Shown one piece after another: positions 1 through 7,895 of a DNA stretch of 64,000 nt (within the stretch, counting starts at the first letter, position 1; every line of letters begins with the position of its first letter). Where the stretch lies: positions 495,749 through 559,748 of the forward strand of contig CAKTFJ010000001.1 of the NCBI GenBank assembly GCA_934555825.1. Reading direction: 5' to 3'. Below the pieces are notes generated by a model. That model searched no databases and was not told the origin of the DNA. It was given only the letters and a program-made list of their open reading frames with translations. Made by a program: the position numbers and the translations under genes. Source of the DNA: an uncultured Hyphomicrobium sp. (GTDB lineage Bacteria; Pseudomonadota; Alphaproteobacteria; Rhizobiales; Hyphomicrobiaceae).

Positions 1-423
1 CCGGCTAGGCTCGCCCTTGAGCGCCCAGTAATGGCGGATGAGACGGATTGCGGTGTCGTTCGATTCCGATCCAGACGAGCCATAGAACACTTGGTTTATG
101 TGCGCCGGCGTGATTTCGGCGAGCTTCTGCGAGAGCGCGACGACGGGCGGATGCGTTGTCTTGAAGAACGTATTGTAGAACGGCAGTTCCAGGATCTGTT
201 CGCGGGCGGCGTCCGCCAGTTCGCGGCGGCCGTATCCGACGTTGGTGGTCCAGAGGCCCGCCATGCCGTCCAGGATCCGATGGCCTTCGCTGTCCCAGAT
301 GTGGGGGCCATCGGCGCGCACGATGACGCGTGCACCGGCTGCGCGCAGAGACGCGTGGTTGGTGAAGGGGTGAAGATGGTGGAGCGCGTCGAGGTCGCGC
401 CACTCTGCATTCGGGGTGTTCAT
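1..423 (-). CDS. Class III (omega) aminotransferase, probably putrescine/polyamine:pyruvate transaminase (N-terminal 141 residues; cut by window edge)
   Basis: The frame is open from an ATG at 423 to base 1, giving 141 codons with no stop, so only the N-terminal part is present. The protein opens MNTPNAEWRDLDALHHLHPF and contains GHRILDGMAGLWTTNVGYG and YGSSGSESNDTAIR. These are hallmarks of the PLP-dependent class III aminotransferases close to SpuC and beta-alanine/omega-amino-acid transaminases; the PLP lysine would lie beyond the edge. Its neighbours are a glutamylpolyamine synthetase and a PotFGHI importer, so the likely substrate is putrescine or a similar diamine. The substrate is inferred from context because family members look alike. 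It is 158 bp downstream of the synthetase gene on the same strand and may be co-transcribed. Confidence 0.85.
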   Translation of the reverse strand, partial: MNTPNAEWRDLDALHHLHPFTNHASLRAAGARVIVRADGPHIWDSEGHRILDGMAGLWTTNVGYGRRELADAAREQILELPFYNTFFKTTHPPVVALSQKLAEITPAHINQVFYGSSGSESNDTAIRLIRHYWALKGEPSR

Positions 424-581
424 TAACGTCTCTCCAGCGCGGGCCTGGGCCATTGCGGCCGTTTGATCTTGCAACTCAGACCGGGCGGCGCGTCGGCGTA
501 AATCCAATACGGGCGCAGAGCCGGAGCAGCTCCGTCTTGCGTGTCGGGGTTTGACGATCGGGATGGATCAACGGTCTTTCC

Positions 582-1988
582 TCAGACGCTGAGCAGGAGA
601 TGCTCCCGCTCCCAAGGGCTGATCACACGCATGAACTCTTCAAACTCACTGCGCTTGAGCTGCAGGTAGACATCGCAGAAGCGCTTGTTCAGCACTTCGT
701 GCAGATCGTTTGAGTCCTCGAAGGCTGTGAGACTTTCGAGAAGGCCGCGCGGAAGCTGATGATCGTTGCGATAGGCGTTGCCGATGACAGGCTCGCGCGG
801 CTTCAATGCGTTTTTCATGCCGACGTAGCCGCAGGCGAGGCTGGCGGCCAAGGCGACGTATGGGTTCGAATCCGCACCCGCGAGCCGGTTCTCGACACGG
901 CGTGCACCGGGCGGGGACACGGGGACGCGAAGGCCGGCCGAGCGGTTGTCATGGCCCCACTCCACATTGATGGGGGCTGCGCCGTTCGGCACGAGGCGCC
1001 GGTAGGAATTGACGTAGGGTGCGAGCAGGCACAGCACGGACGGCAAATAGGTCTGCTGGCCGGCGAGGAAGTGGAAGAAGAGCTTGCTCGGCATCCCGTT
1101 TTCGTCGGTGAAAACGTTGCGGCCTGTTTTCACGTCCACGACGCTCTGGTGAATGTGCATGGCGCTGCCGGGCTCGTTGGCGAGCGGCTTCGCCATGAAG
1201 GTGGCGTAGCAGTTGTGGGTGAACGCCGCCTCGCGGATCGTGCGCTTGAAGAGGAAGATCTGATCGGCAAGATCGACGGGATCGCCGTGCACGAGATTGA
1301 TTTCGAGCTGAGCGGCGCCGCCTTCCTGGATGATGGTGTCGATCTTGAGATATTGCCGTTCGGCGAAGTCGTAGATGTCGTCCACGATCTTGTCGTACTC
1401 GTCGACGGCGCCGAGGCTGTAGGACTGGCGCCCTGCGCCTGGGCGGCCCGAGCGACCTGTCGGCGGCTCCAGCGGATAGTCGGGGTCGGGGTTCGGCTTC
1501 GTCAGGTAGAACTCGAGCTCTGGCGCGACGACGGGCTTCCAGCCTTCGCGCGCGTAAAGCTCGACGATGCGTTTCAGAACGTTGCGGGGGGCGATCTCGA
1601 CCGGCTCGCCGTTCTGCCATTGGGCATCGTGAATGACCTGCGCGGTCGGGCTCGATGCCCACGGCGCGGGGCGTATGGTTGCGAGATCCGGCACCATGCG
1701 CAGATCGCTTTCCGCGTACAGGATCTGCTGCTCGCCGTCTTCGAAGCCGACGTAGTCGCCGGTGATGGTCTGGTGGAAAATCGAGATCGGCAAATGCACC
1801 GCGCCGAGCTGTGCGAACTTTTCGGCCGGCATGGTCTTGCCGCGGGCGACGCCGGCGATGTCGGGCACCGCGCAATCCACTTCCTCGATCCGGTGATAGC
1901 GGAGCCAGGCGGAGAGCTCTTCAGGCGTGGTGCCGACCGTGAAGGTTTCGGGGGTCGTGTCGGCGATCGCTCCGGTGTCCGGTGACAT
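582..1988 (-). CDS. puuA: Glutamine synthetase-family gamma-glutamylpolyamine (putrescine) synthetase
   Basis: This is a 468-residue glutamine-synthetase-fold ligase. It would couple ATP hydrolysis to joining glutamate and a polyamine amine group, the first step of the gamma-glutamylated putrescine pathway. Visible motifs include VAPELEFYL, the metal and glutamate site around GSAMHIHQSV, NVEWGHDNRSAGLRVP, and ENRLAGADSNPYVALAA. The beta-grasp N-terminus (EVDCAVPDIAGVARGKTMP) is typical of the PuuA branch and not of nitrogen-assimilatory GlnA. I start at ATG 1988 (MSPDTGAI), preceded by AAGGGA; an upstream extension to 2090 is low-complexity and Arg-rich. The perfect palindrome at 2080-2092 lies about 95 bp upstream and is the likely operator. 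The PuuA assignment is strong at family level; the exact amine is inferred. Confidence 0.88.
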   Translation of the reverse strand: MSPDTGAIADTTPETFTVGTTPEELSAWLRYHRIEEVDCAVPDIAGVARGKTMPAEKFAQLGAVHLPISIFHQTITGDYVGFEDGEQQILYAESDLRMVPDLATIRPAPWASSPTAQVIHDAQWQNGEPVEIAPRNVLKRIVELYAREGWKPVVAPELEFYLTKPNPDPDYPLEPPTGRSGRPGAGRQSYSLGAVDEYDKIVDDIYDFAERQYLKIDTIIQEGGAAQLEINLVHGDPVDLADQIFLFKRTIREAAFTHNCYATFMAKPLANEPGSAMHIHQSVVDVKTGRNVFTDENGMPSKLFFHFLAGQQTYLPSVLCLLAPYVNSYRRLVPNGAAPINVEWGHDNRSAGLRVPVSPPGARRVENRLAGADSNPYVALAASLACGYVGMKNALKPREPVIGNAYRNDHQLPRGLLESLTAFEDSNDLHEVLNKRFCDVYLQLKRSEFEEFMRVISPWEREHLLLSV

Positions 1989-2079
1989 GAGGGTCCCTTG
2001 CTGTTGCGGTGCACGAGCGGCAGTCTGCGACCTACAACGACGGCGCCGCCGGGGGCAGCTCCCGGGGCGTCCGGCGACA

Positions 2080-2092
2080 AATGTGATCACAA
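2080..2092. promoter_or_regulatory. Palindromic operator, copy 1, upstream of puuA
   Basis: AATGTGATCACAA is repeated identically at 3068-3080. The core TGTGATCACA is a perfect 10-bp palindrome with the GT...AC half-sites common to GntR-family operators. It lies in the 219-bp gap between puuA and the GntR gene, on the promoter side of puuA. Binding by the adjacent GntR protein is inferred from this placement. Confidence 0.6.
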
Positions 2093-2207
2093 ATTATCGT
2101 CGAACTCAAGCGCTGCCGCACTGCGACAATCCTATACGAAGCCCCAAAAAGCTCAAAAAACTCTGGCCGCGGTTTATACCGGGCCCTTGGTGCTTCAAGT
2201 GAGCGCT

Positions 2208-2942
2208 TCAAGCGGGGTGCTTCAAAACCGCATCGCCGATGAAGCCCATGCCCTGGGAGATGTCTGCGGCGATGGCGGCTTTGAGCGCCTCGCGATCGCG
2301 CCGTTCGATTGCCGTGATGGCGGCCTGATGATGATCCTCAAGCGCGGACGTGCCGATCCGGCCGTAGGCCATGCGCATGAAGGGGCCGAACTGAAGCCAG
2401 ATGCTCTCCACCAGTGCTGTCAGCGTTTCGGCGCCGGCCTGTTCGTAGATCGCGAAATGGAAGCGGAAGTTGCTTTGCATGTAGCCGGGCACGTCGCCGT
2501 CCGCCATGGCGTGATCTACGGCGCGGTCGTAGTTTGCGATGCGGAGAAGCTCGGCTTTGCCGATGCGATCCATCGCGCGTGAGGCCAATTCGGGTTCGAG
2601 TGCGAGGCGGGCGAAGACGATTTCCTGAAAGCGGGCCTCTGTCATTGGCGGCACAAGGACGCGCCGGTTGTCCTGCATTTTTAGTGCGCGCTCAGCGATG
2701 AGGCGGCGGACTGCCTCGCGAATGGGCATCGGGCTGACGCTCATGCTTTCGGCGAGACCGCGCAGCGTGATGGCGCTGCCGGGCGGAATGCCTCCGAACA
2801 GAATGCGCTCGCGCAAGCCGCGGTAAACACTTTCGTGTGTCGTTACGCTGGGTGCTTCCGTCGCTTTTGGTGCAGTGCGGGATGGCGCCGTCCTTTTGCG
2901 GGGCGGTGACGTGGGCGGAGCGGATCGTGCTCTCTCTGACAT
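2208..2942 (-). CDS. GntR family (FadR/FCD subfamily) transcriptional regulator of the polyamine locus
   Basis: The protein has 244 residues. A Pro/Arg/Ser-rich leader of about 30 residues is followed by a winged helix-turn-helix (YRGLRERILFGGIPPGSAIT, then LAESMSVSPMPIREAVRRL), then an all-helical FCD ligand domain (ARLALEPELASRAMDRI, FHFAIYEQAG, EDHHQAAITAIERRD). FCD regulators bind small carboxylic or amine metabolites, often with a metal. The gene sits between puuA and the divergent potF-like gene. Two identical palindromes flank it, one in each control region, so it probably controls both transcription units and itself. A polyamine or its glutamylated form as effector is inference. Confidence 0.88.
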   Translation of the reverse strand: MSERARSAPPTSPPRKRTAPSRTAPKATEAPSVTTHESVYRGLRERILFGGIPPGSAITLRGLAESMSVSPMPIREAVRRLIAERALKMQDNRRVLVPPMTEARFQEIVFARLALEPELASRAMDRIGKAELLRIANYDRAVDHAMADGDVPGYMQSNFRFHFAIYEQAGAETLTALVESIWLQFGPFMRMAYGRIGTSALEDHHQAAITAIERRDREALKAAIAADISQGMGFIGDAVLKHPA

Positions 2943-3067
2943 GGCGTCGTGCCCGTCTTTCTTGGTCTCGATCGCGAACGTGTGCCTTATATTTCAGCAC
3001 GGCGTAGGCGGATCGATGTGTCGGCACGATGTGTGTTCCGACATCTAAACGCTTGTAGCGCGCGCTC

Positions 3068-3080
3068 AATGTGATCACAA
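3068..3080. promoter_or_regulatory. Palindromic operator, copy 2, in the gntR/potF divergent promoter region
   Basis: This is a second exact copy of AATGTGATCACAA. It lies 126 bp upstream of the gntR start and 77 bp upstream of the potF start, where it could regulate both divergent genes. Sharing one 13-mer between the two intergenic regions of a small locus is strong circumstantial evidence for a local operator. Confidence 0.6.
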
Positions 3081-3156
3081 TGGCTTCGTCGGGCCGGAGA
3101 CGGGAGAGACCCGTTTGCCGAGTGTCTGGCGAAGGGAATCTCCGGGAGTTGGTCGC

Positions 3157-4266
3157 ATGATTGATTTGAAACGTACCCGCACGATCGCGGCACTTTCGCT
3201 GGCCTTGTTGGCGTTTGGCGCCACGGCTCCGGCAGTGGCGCAGGGCGGGCAGGTGAGAGTCTACAACTGGTCCGACTATATCGACCCCGACATCATCAAA
3301 GAGTTCGAGACGAAGACGGGCATCAAGGTCACGTACGACGTATTCGACAGCAATGAGCTGTTGGAGACCAAGCTGCTCGCGGGCGGCAGCGGCTACGACG
3401 TGGTGGTGCCGACGGGATCGTTCCTGTCGCGGCAGGTCAAGGCCGGTGTGTTCCAGGCGCTCGACAAGTCGAAGCTGCCGAACCTCAAGAACATGTGGCC
3501 GCTCATCCAGGAGCGCACCGCACGCTACGATCCGGACAACGCCTACTCCATCAACTACATGTGGGGCACGACGGGCATCGGCTACAACGAGGCTATGGTA
3601 AAGGAACGGATGGCGGATGCGCCGGTCGATTCCTGGAAGCTCGTTTTCGATCCGGAGATCGCCAAGAAGTTCGAGAGCTGCGGTATCTATTTCCTCGACG
3701 CTGCGGACGACATCATTCCCGCCGCGCTCCATTATCTCGGTCTCGATCCTAACAGCAACGAAGCCGCCGATATCGAAAAGGCCGCGGCCCACCTGGAAAA
3801 GATCCGCCCCTATATCCGGAAGTTCCATTCCTCGGAGTTCATCAACGCGCTCGCGAATGGCGACATCTGTATTGCGGTCGGCTATTCCGGCGACATCCTG
3901 CAGGCACGGGATCGCGCGGAGGAAGCGGACAACGGCGTAACGGTGGTCTACTCACTGCCGAAGGAAGGCGCGCAGATGTGGTTCGACCAGATGGCCATTC
4001 CTGCCGATGCCGCCAACGTCGAGCAAGCGCACGCGTTCCTCAACTTCATGATGGAGCCTGAGGTGATCGCGAAGGCGTCCAACTATGCAAACTATGCGAG
4101 CGGAAACCTCGCTTCGCTCGAGTTCGTCGATGAGGGGATCAAGGGTGACGGTGCGATCTACCCAGATGAGGAGACGCTCGGGAAGCTCTATGTGAAAGAT
4201 TCCTATACGGGAGCGACGCAACGGGCGGTTACCCGGGCGTGGACCCGGATCGTCACCGGACGATAG
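3157..4266 (+). CDS. potF: Periplasmic putrescine/polyamine-binding protein of a PotFGHI-type ABC importer
   Basis: The 369-residue exported binding protein has an N-terminal signal peptide (MIDLKRTRTIAALSLALLAF, cleavage probably after PAVAQ). The mature protein begins GGQVRVYNWSDYIDPDII, the signature of PotD/PotF proteins. Other matching motifs are YDVVVPTGSFLSRQV, NYMWGTTGIGYNEAMV and GDICIAVGYSGDILQARDRA. It captures polyamine in the periplasm and delivers it to the PotH/PotI permease. I chose ATG 3157 because CCGGGAG precedes it at proper spacing and it yields a clean signal peptide. A strong intrinsic terminator follows 7 bp after the stop, so it is probably made in excess over the downstream transporter genes. 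Confidence 0.93.
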   Translation: MIDLKRTRTIAALSLALLAFGATAPAVAQGGQVRVYNWSDYIDPDIIKEFETKTGIKVTYDVFDSNELLETKLLAGGSGYDVVVPTGSFLSRQVKAGVFQALDKSKLPNLKNMWPLIQERTARYDPDNAYSINYMWGTTGIGYNEAMVKERMADAPVDSWKLVFDPEIAKKFESCGIYFLDAADDIIPAALHYLGLDPNSNEAADIEKAAAHLEKIRPYIRKFHSSEFINALANGDICIAVGYSGDILQARDRAEEADNGVTVVYSLPKEGAQMWFDQMAIPADAANVEQAHAFLNFMMEPEVIAKASNYANYASGNLASLEFVDEGIKGDGAIYPDEETLGKLYVKDSYTGATQRAVTRAWTRIVTGR

Positions 4267-4273
4267 ATGCTTC

Positions 4274-4304
4274 AAACGCGCCCAAAATTTTTGGGCGCGT
4301 TTTT
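4274..4304 (+). terminator. Intercistronic rho-independent terminator/attenuator between potF and potG
   Basis: The arms AAACGCGCCCAAAA and TTTTGGGCGCGTTT form a stem that closes on the AT-rich centre and runs straight into TTTTT. It lies only 7 bp after the potF stop and 60 bp before potG. Partial termination here would explain high binding-protein and low transporter expression, a common arrangement in ABC import operons. Confidence 0.85.
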
Positions 4305-4363
4305 CTTCCCTGCGCGAGACGGTGCCGGCGGTCGTTGCTGGCCAGAACCGAGGACGTTTGACA

Positions 4364-5566
4364 ATGAGTGATCCTCTCACGGCGCCCGCGCCGACTGCCG
4401 CGTCTTCCGAGCCACAGGCGCGACGCGCGCGTACACCTGCGCCGCAATCCGGTTTTGCGCCCTGGAAGGATCCGGCGAAGGCGCCGATCGTGCGCTTCGA
4501 GAACGTGGTCAAACGGTTCGGCGATTTCGTTGCCGTCAAGGACTGTACGCTCGACATCTACGAGCGCGAATTTTTCTCTCTGCTCGGGCCGTCGGGTTGC
4601 GGGAAGACGACGCTGCTTCGGATGCTCGCGGGATTCGAGAAACCGACGAGCGGGCGCATCCTGGTGGCCGGCGAGGATATTACGGACCTCCAACCCTACG
4701 ACCGGCCGGTCAACATGATGTTCCAGTCCTACGCGCTTTTCCCGCACATGACGGTGGAGCAGAACATCGGCTTCGGTCTCAAGCAGGAGGGTATGCCCAA
4801 GGATCAGATCGCCACCCGCGTGGAGGAGGCGATGACGATGCTAGAGCTCAACCGTTTTGGAAAGCGCAAGCCGCATCAGCTTTCGGGCGGTCAGCAGCAG
4901 CGGGTGGCGCTCGCGCGCGCCATCGCGAAAAAGCCGCGCATCGTACTTCTCGACGAGCCGCTTGGCGCGCTCGACAAGAGGTTGAGGCAGCAGGCCCAGT
5001 TTGAGCTCATGTACATTCAGGAGACGACGGGCACGACGTTCATCATCGTCACGCACGATCAGGAAGAGGCGATGACGGTGTCGAGCCGCATTGCCGTCAT
5101 GGATCACGGCGAGTTTGTTCAGGTCGCGACGCCCGGCGACATCTATGAAGCGCCGAATTCGCGCTACGTGGCAAACTTCATCGGGGACGTGAACCTGTTC
5201 GAAGGCAAGGTTCTGTCGCAGGCGAACGGCTTCGTCGACATCGACTGGGCTGGCGGGCGCGCCCGTTTCAAGGCCACGGCGCCGGAAGGTGCGAGCCCTG
5301 GACAACTCGTGTGGCTGTCCCTGAGGCCGGAGAAGATCCGTATCGCGCTCGAAGCGCCAAGCGACGGCAACAATGCGGTCGAAGGTAAGGTCGTCGATAT
5401 CGGCTATCTCGGCTCGATTTCGCAGTATCACGTGGAGCTTGCCAACGGCGAGATGGTGAAGGCTTTGCGTGCCAATTCTGCGAGCACCGTCGAGCGCCCC
5501 ATCAGCTGGGAGGATCGGGTCTGGCTCGAGTGGCCGGCCGAGGCCGGCGTCGTGCTCACGCGATAG
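4364..5566 (+). CDS. potG: Polyamine ABC transporter ATP-binding protein
   Basis: The 400-residue nucleotide-binding subunit powers putrescine uptake. The Walker A is GPSGCGKTT, the Q-loop region is NMMFQSYALFPHMT, the ABC signature is LSGGQQQRVALARA, the Walker B is IVLLDEPLGALD, and the switch histidine is in VTHDQEEAM. A C-terminal TOBE-type regulatory region follows (LRPEKIRI, GYLGSISQYHVEL). About 45 Pro/Ala-rich residues precede the ATPase core. ATG 4364 (MSDPLTAP) follows GAGGACG-like purines. The stop is 9 bp before the next gene's ATG, and that gap contains AGGAGG, so it is translationally linked to potH. Confidence 0.93.
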   Translation: MSDPLTAPAPTAASSEPQARRARTPAPQSGFAPWKDPAKAPIVRFENVVKRFGDFVAVKDCTLDIYEREFFSLLGPSGCGKTTLLRMLAGFEKPTSGRILVAGEDITDLQPYDRPVNMMFQSYALFPHMTVEQNIGFGLKQEGMPKDQIATRVEEAMTMLELNRFGKRKPHQLSGGQQQRVALARAIAKKPRIVLLDEPLGALDKRLRQQAQFELMYIQETTGTTFIIVTHDQEEAMTVSSRIAVMDHGEFVQVATPGDIYEAPNSRYVANFIGDVNLFEGKVLSQANGFVDIDWAGGRARFKATAPEGASPGQLVWLSLRPEKIRIALEAPSDGNNAVEGKVVDIGYLGSISQYHVELANGEMVKALRANSASTVERPISWEDRVWLEWPAEAGVVLTR

Positions 5567-5575
5567 GAGGGCGAT

Positions 5576-6472
5576 ATGCGCCGGTGGCTTCTGATCTCCG
5601 TTCCCTATCTGTGGCTCTTCGTCTTCTTCCTTGTTCCGTTCTTCATCGTTTTCAAGATCTCGCTCTCCGACAGCGAGATTGCGATCCCGCCCTATACGCC
5701 GCTGCTCGATCTTTCGGAGGGCTGGGCGGGTATCAAAGATTTCTTCAGTCAGCTCGATTTTGAAAATTATCGGATCATCTTCAGCGACGCGCTCTATGTG
5801 AACGCGTACGGTTCCTCGCTCCGGATCGCGTTCATTTCGACATTAATCACGCTCGCGGTCGGCTTTCCGATCGCGTACGGCATGGCGCGCGCGCCCAAGG
5901 CGTGGCAGCCGATGCTTCTGATGCTCGTGATCCTGCCGTTCTGGACGTCGTTTCTGATCCGCGTCTATGCGTGGATCGGCATTCTGAAGCAGGAAGGGCT
6001 GCTCAATCACTTCCTCATGAGCTTTGGGCTGATCAGCGCTCCGCTCAACATCCTGCATACGGAAACGGCGGTCTACATCGGCATCGTCTATTCGTATCTG
6101 CCTTTCATGATCCTGCCGCTCTATGCGAGCCTCGAAAAGATCAATCCGGCGCTTCTCGAAGCTGCGGCGGACCTCGGCTCGCCGCCGTGGAAGTCGTTCT
6201 GGCAAGTGACGTTTCCGCTCGCGATGCCGGGCATTCTCGCTGGCTCGTTCCTCGTCTTCATTCCGGCGGTCGGCGAGTTCGTGATCCCGGATCTGCTCGG
6301 CGGTTCCGATACGCTGATGATCGGCAAGACGCTGTGGACCGAGTTCTTCTCGAACCGTGATTGGCCGGTGTCGTCGGCTGTGGCCGTGGTGCTGCTCCTG
6401 GTTCTGGTGGTGCCGATCGTGCTCTTCCAGCGCAATCAGGAGCGGCTGAGGGAGAGGGAGGCCGGCCGATGA
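5576..6472 (+). CDS. potH: Polyamine ABC transporter permease (PotH-type)
   Basis: The 298-residue inner-membrane permease has six predicted transmembrane segments. The first is LLISVPYLWLFVFFLVPFFI, and the EAA coupling loop is near LLEAAADLGSPPWKSFWQVTFPLAMPGI (about residues 195-222). The N-terminal region with PYTPLLDLSEGW is characteristic of PotH/PotB permeases. It pairs with PotI to form the channel and docks PotG. The ATG at 5576 follows a perfect AGGAGG. Its stop overlaps the potI start in an ATGA junction. Confidence 0.93.
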   Translation: MRRWLLISVPYLWLFVFFLVPFFIVFKISLSDSEIAIPPYTPLLDLSEGWAGIKDFFSQLDFENYRIIFSDALYVNAYGSSLRIAFISTLITLAVGFPIAYGMARAPKAWQPMLLMLVILPFWTSFLIRVYAWIGILKQEGLLNHFLMSFGLISAPLNILHTETAVYIGIVYSYLPFMILPLYASLEKINPALLEAAADLGSPPWKSFWQVTFPLAMPGILAGSFLVFIPAVGEFVIPDLLGGSDTLMIGKTLWTEFFSNRDWPVSSAVAVVLLLVLVVPIVLFQRNQERLREREAGR

Positions 6473-7290
6473 GACGCTTTACCTGGTTCAACGCCACGTC
6501 GATCGCGCTCGGCTTTGCGTTTCTTTACATCCCGATCCTGCTGCTTGTGATCTACAGCTTCAACGAGTCGCGTCTCGTGACGGTGTGGGGCGGCTGGTCG
6601 ACCAAGTGGTACGCCAGCATGTTGCAGAACGAGCAACTGCTGACAGCAGCCTGGGTGACGCTGCGTGTGGCGTTCGTTTCGTCGACGTTGGCGGTCATTC
6701 TCGGCACGCTCGCGGCTGTCGTTCTGGTTCGCGCCGGGCGCTTTCCGGGGCGTACGCTGTTCTCGGGGCTAATCTTCGCGCCCCTCGTGATGCCGGAGGT
6801 GATCACCGGCCTTTCGTTGTTGCTCCTGTTCGTTGCAGTGGGTTTCGCCCGAGGGTTCTGGACGGTCGTCATTGCGCACGCCACGTTCTCGATGTGCTTT
6901 GCCGCCGTCGTCGTGCAGGCGCGTCTCTACGATTTCGACAAGTCGGTGGAGGAGGCGGCGATGGATCTCGGCGCGACGCCGGTGCGGACGTTCATGCAGG
7001 TGACGCTGCCGATCATCGCACCGTCGGTGATCTCGGCGTGGCTGCTCGCCTTTACGCTGTCGCTCGACGACCTCGTGATCGCGAGCTTCACAACCGGGCC
7101 CGGCGCGACGACGCTTCCGATGCGGATCTACAGTCAGGTTCGATTGGGTGTGACGCCGGAGATCAACGCGATTTCGACGGTGATGATCGGGTTTGTCACG
7201 ATCGGCGTGCTCATTGCGTCTTACGCGACGAAACGATCGAGCGTGCGCCGGGAGCGCGATTTGAGGGCTGCGGAGGCGGGCGGTAAGTAG
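6469..7290 (+). CDS. potI: Polyamine ABC transporter permease (PotI-type)
   Basis: The 273-residue second permease has about six membrane spans, beginning with ALGFAFLYIPILLLVIYSFN. The EAA loop is EEAAMDLGATPVRTFMQVTL, followed by PIIAPSVISAWLLAFTLSLD with the DDLVIASF segment typical of PotC/PotI. The start is the ATG overlapping the potH stop (ATGA); a longer upstream frame to 6361 lies inside potH and is not coding. It ends the transporter operon. No intrinsic terminator is evident directly after it. Confidence 0.93.
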   Translation: MRRFTWFNATSIALGFAFLYIPILLLVIYSFNESRLVTVWGGWSTKWYASMLQNEQLLTAAWVTLRVAFVSSTLAVILGTLAAVVLVRAGRFPGRTLFSGLIFAPLVMPEVITGLSLLLLFVAVGFARGFWTVVIAHATFSMCFAAVVVQARLYDFDKSVEEAAMDLGATPVRTFMQVTLPIIAPSVISAWLLAFTLSLDDLVIASFTTGPGATTLPMRIYSQVRLGVTPEINAISTVMIGFVTIGVLIASYATKRSSVRRERDLRAAEAGGK

Positions 7291-7832
7291 CGCCGCGGGC
7301 GTCCACCGGGCGTGCTGCAGGCAGGGCCTCCGGTCGGGCGGCAGCTCGGCTCATTGCGTCCCGGTCCGGGTGCTGGCGGACTGCTACGTCGCGCTCAGGT
7401 GGGCTCTCTAGCCGTCGTTTTTGGTGTCGTGGGCCGCGTTTCATCCCGCGGGGCGCTCGGTCGCTTGGCTGGTTCATGTTGTCATCTATTGCCGACGTGG
7501 TGGCGGGTCAGAGCGGGCGCCGGCCAATGAGCGGCGTTGTCACGCTGCCGGCTTGCTTAGGCGAGCCTGAGTGAGACTGCTGCTCCCTCATGCGACTCGA
7601 ATGTTCCTAGCTCGATCCCTTTATGTCTGGAGCAGCCCGTGCCGGATGCGATCGGTTGTGAGGCTACATTGGCTGGGTGCCTCCTATCTCTCAACCCTTG
7701 GAACAGGTGAAGTGCGGCGCGTGCTAGGTCGACACAACCCGAAGGAGGCAACGGAAGATGCGGTTGGCCAGGATGTCGGGGTGTGATTGAGGTCGCTGGT
7801 CGAGGCGGATATGGGCGCGGACGTCATCGCAC
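7291..7832. other. Non-coding gap downstream of the polyamine operon
   Basis: About 540 bp lie between potI and the porin terminator. I see no frame with protein-like composition, ribosome binding site or family motif on either strand, and no tRNA-like fold. The short open frames here are Arg/Ala-rich by-products of high GC. Base composition differs little from the coding surroundings, so it may be decayed coding sequence or an unrecognised small RNA region. Confidence 0.4.
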
Positions 7833-7865
7833 GAAAACAAAGAAGCCGCCCCGAGGGGCGGCTTC
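7833..7865 (-). terminator. Rho-independent terminator of the porin gene
   Basis: GAAGCCGCCCC and GGGGCGGCTTC form an 11-bp perfect stem with a 2-nt loop. In the minus direction it is followed by TTTGTTTTCG. It begins about 30 bp after the porin stop at 7896. Confidence 0.85.
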
Positions 7866-7895
7866 CTGTGTTTCGGTTGGTACTCTCGACTTCGA

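Noticed and set aside
6798..6807. GGTGATCACC, sharing GTGATCAC with the polyamine operators
   Set aside because: It lies deep inside potI coding sequence and its flanks differ from the AATGTGATCACAA sites, so it is probably chance.
7312..7530. A 72-codon frame after potI
   Set aside because: Gly/Arg/Ala-rich composition, no Shine-Dalgarno, no similarity to anything recognisable.
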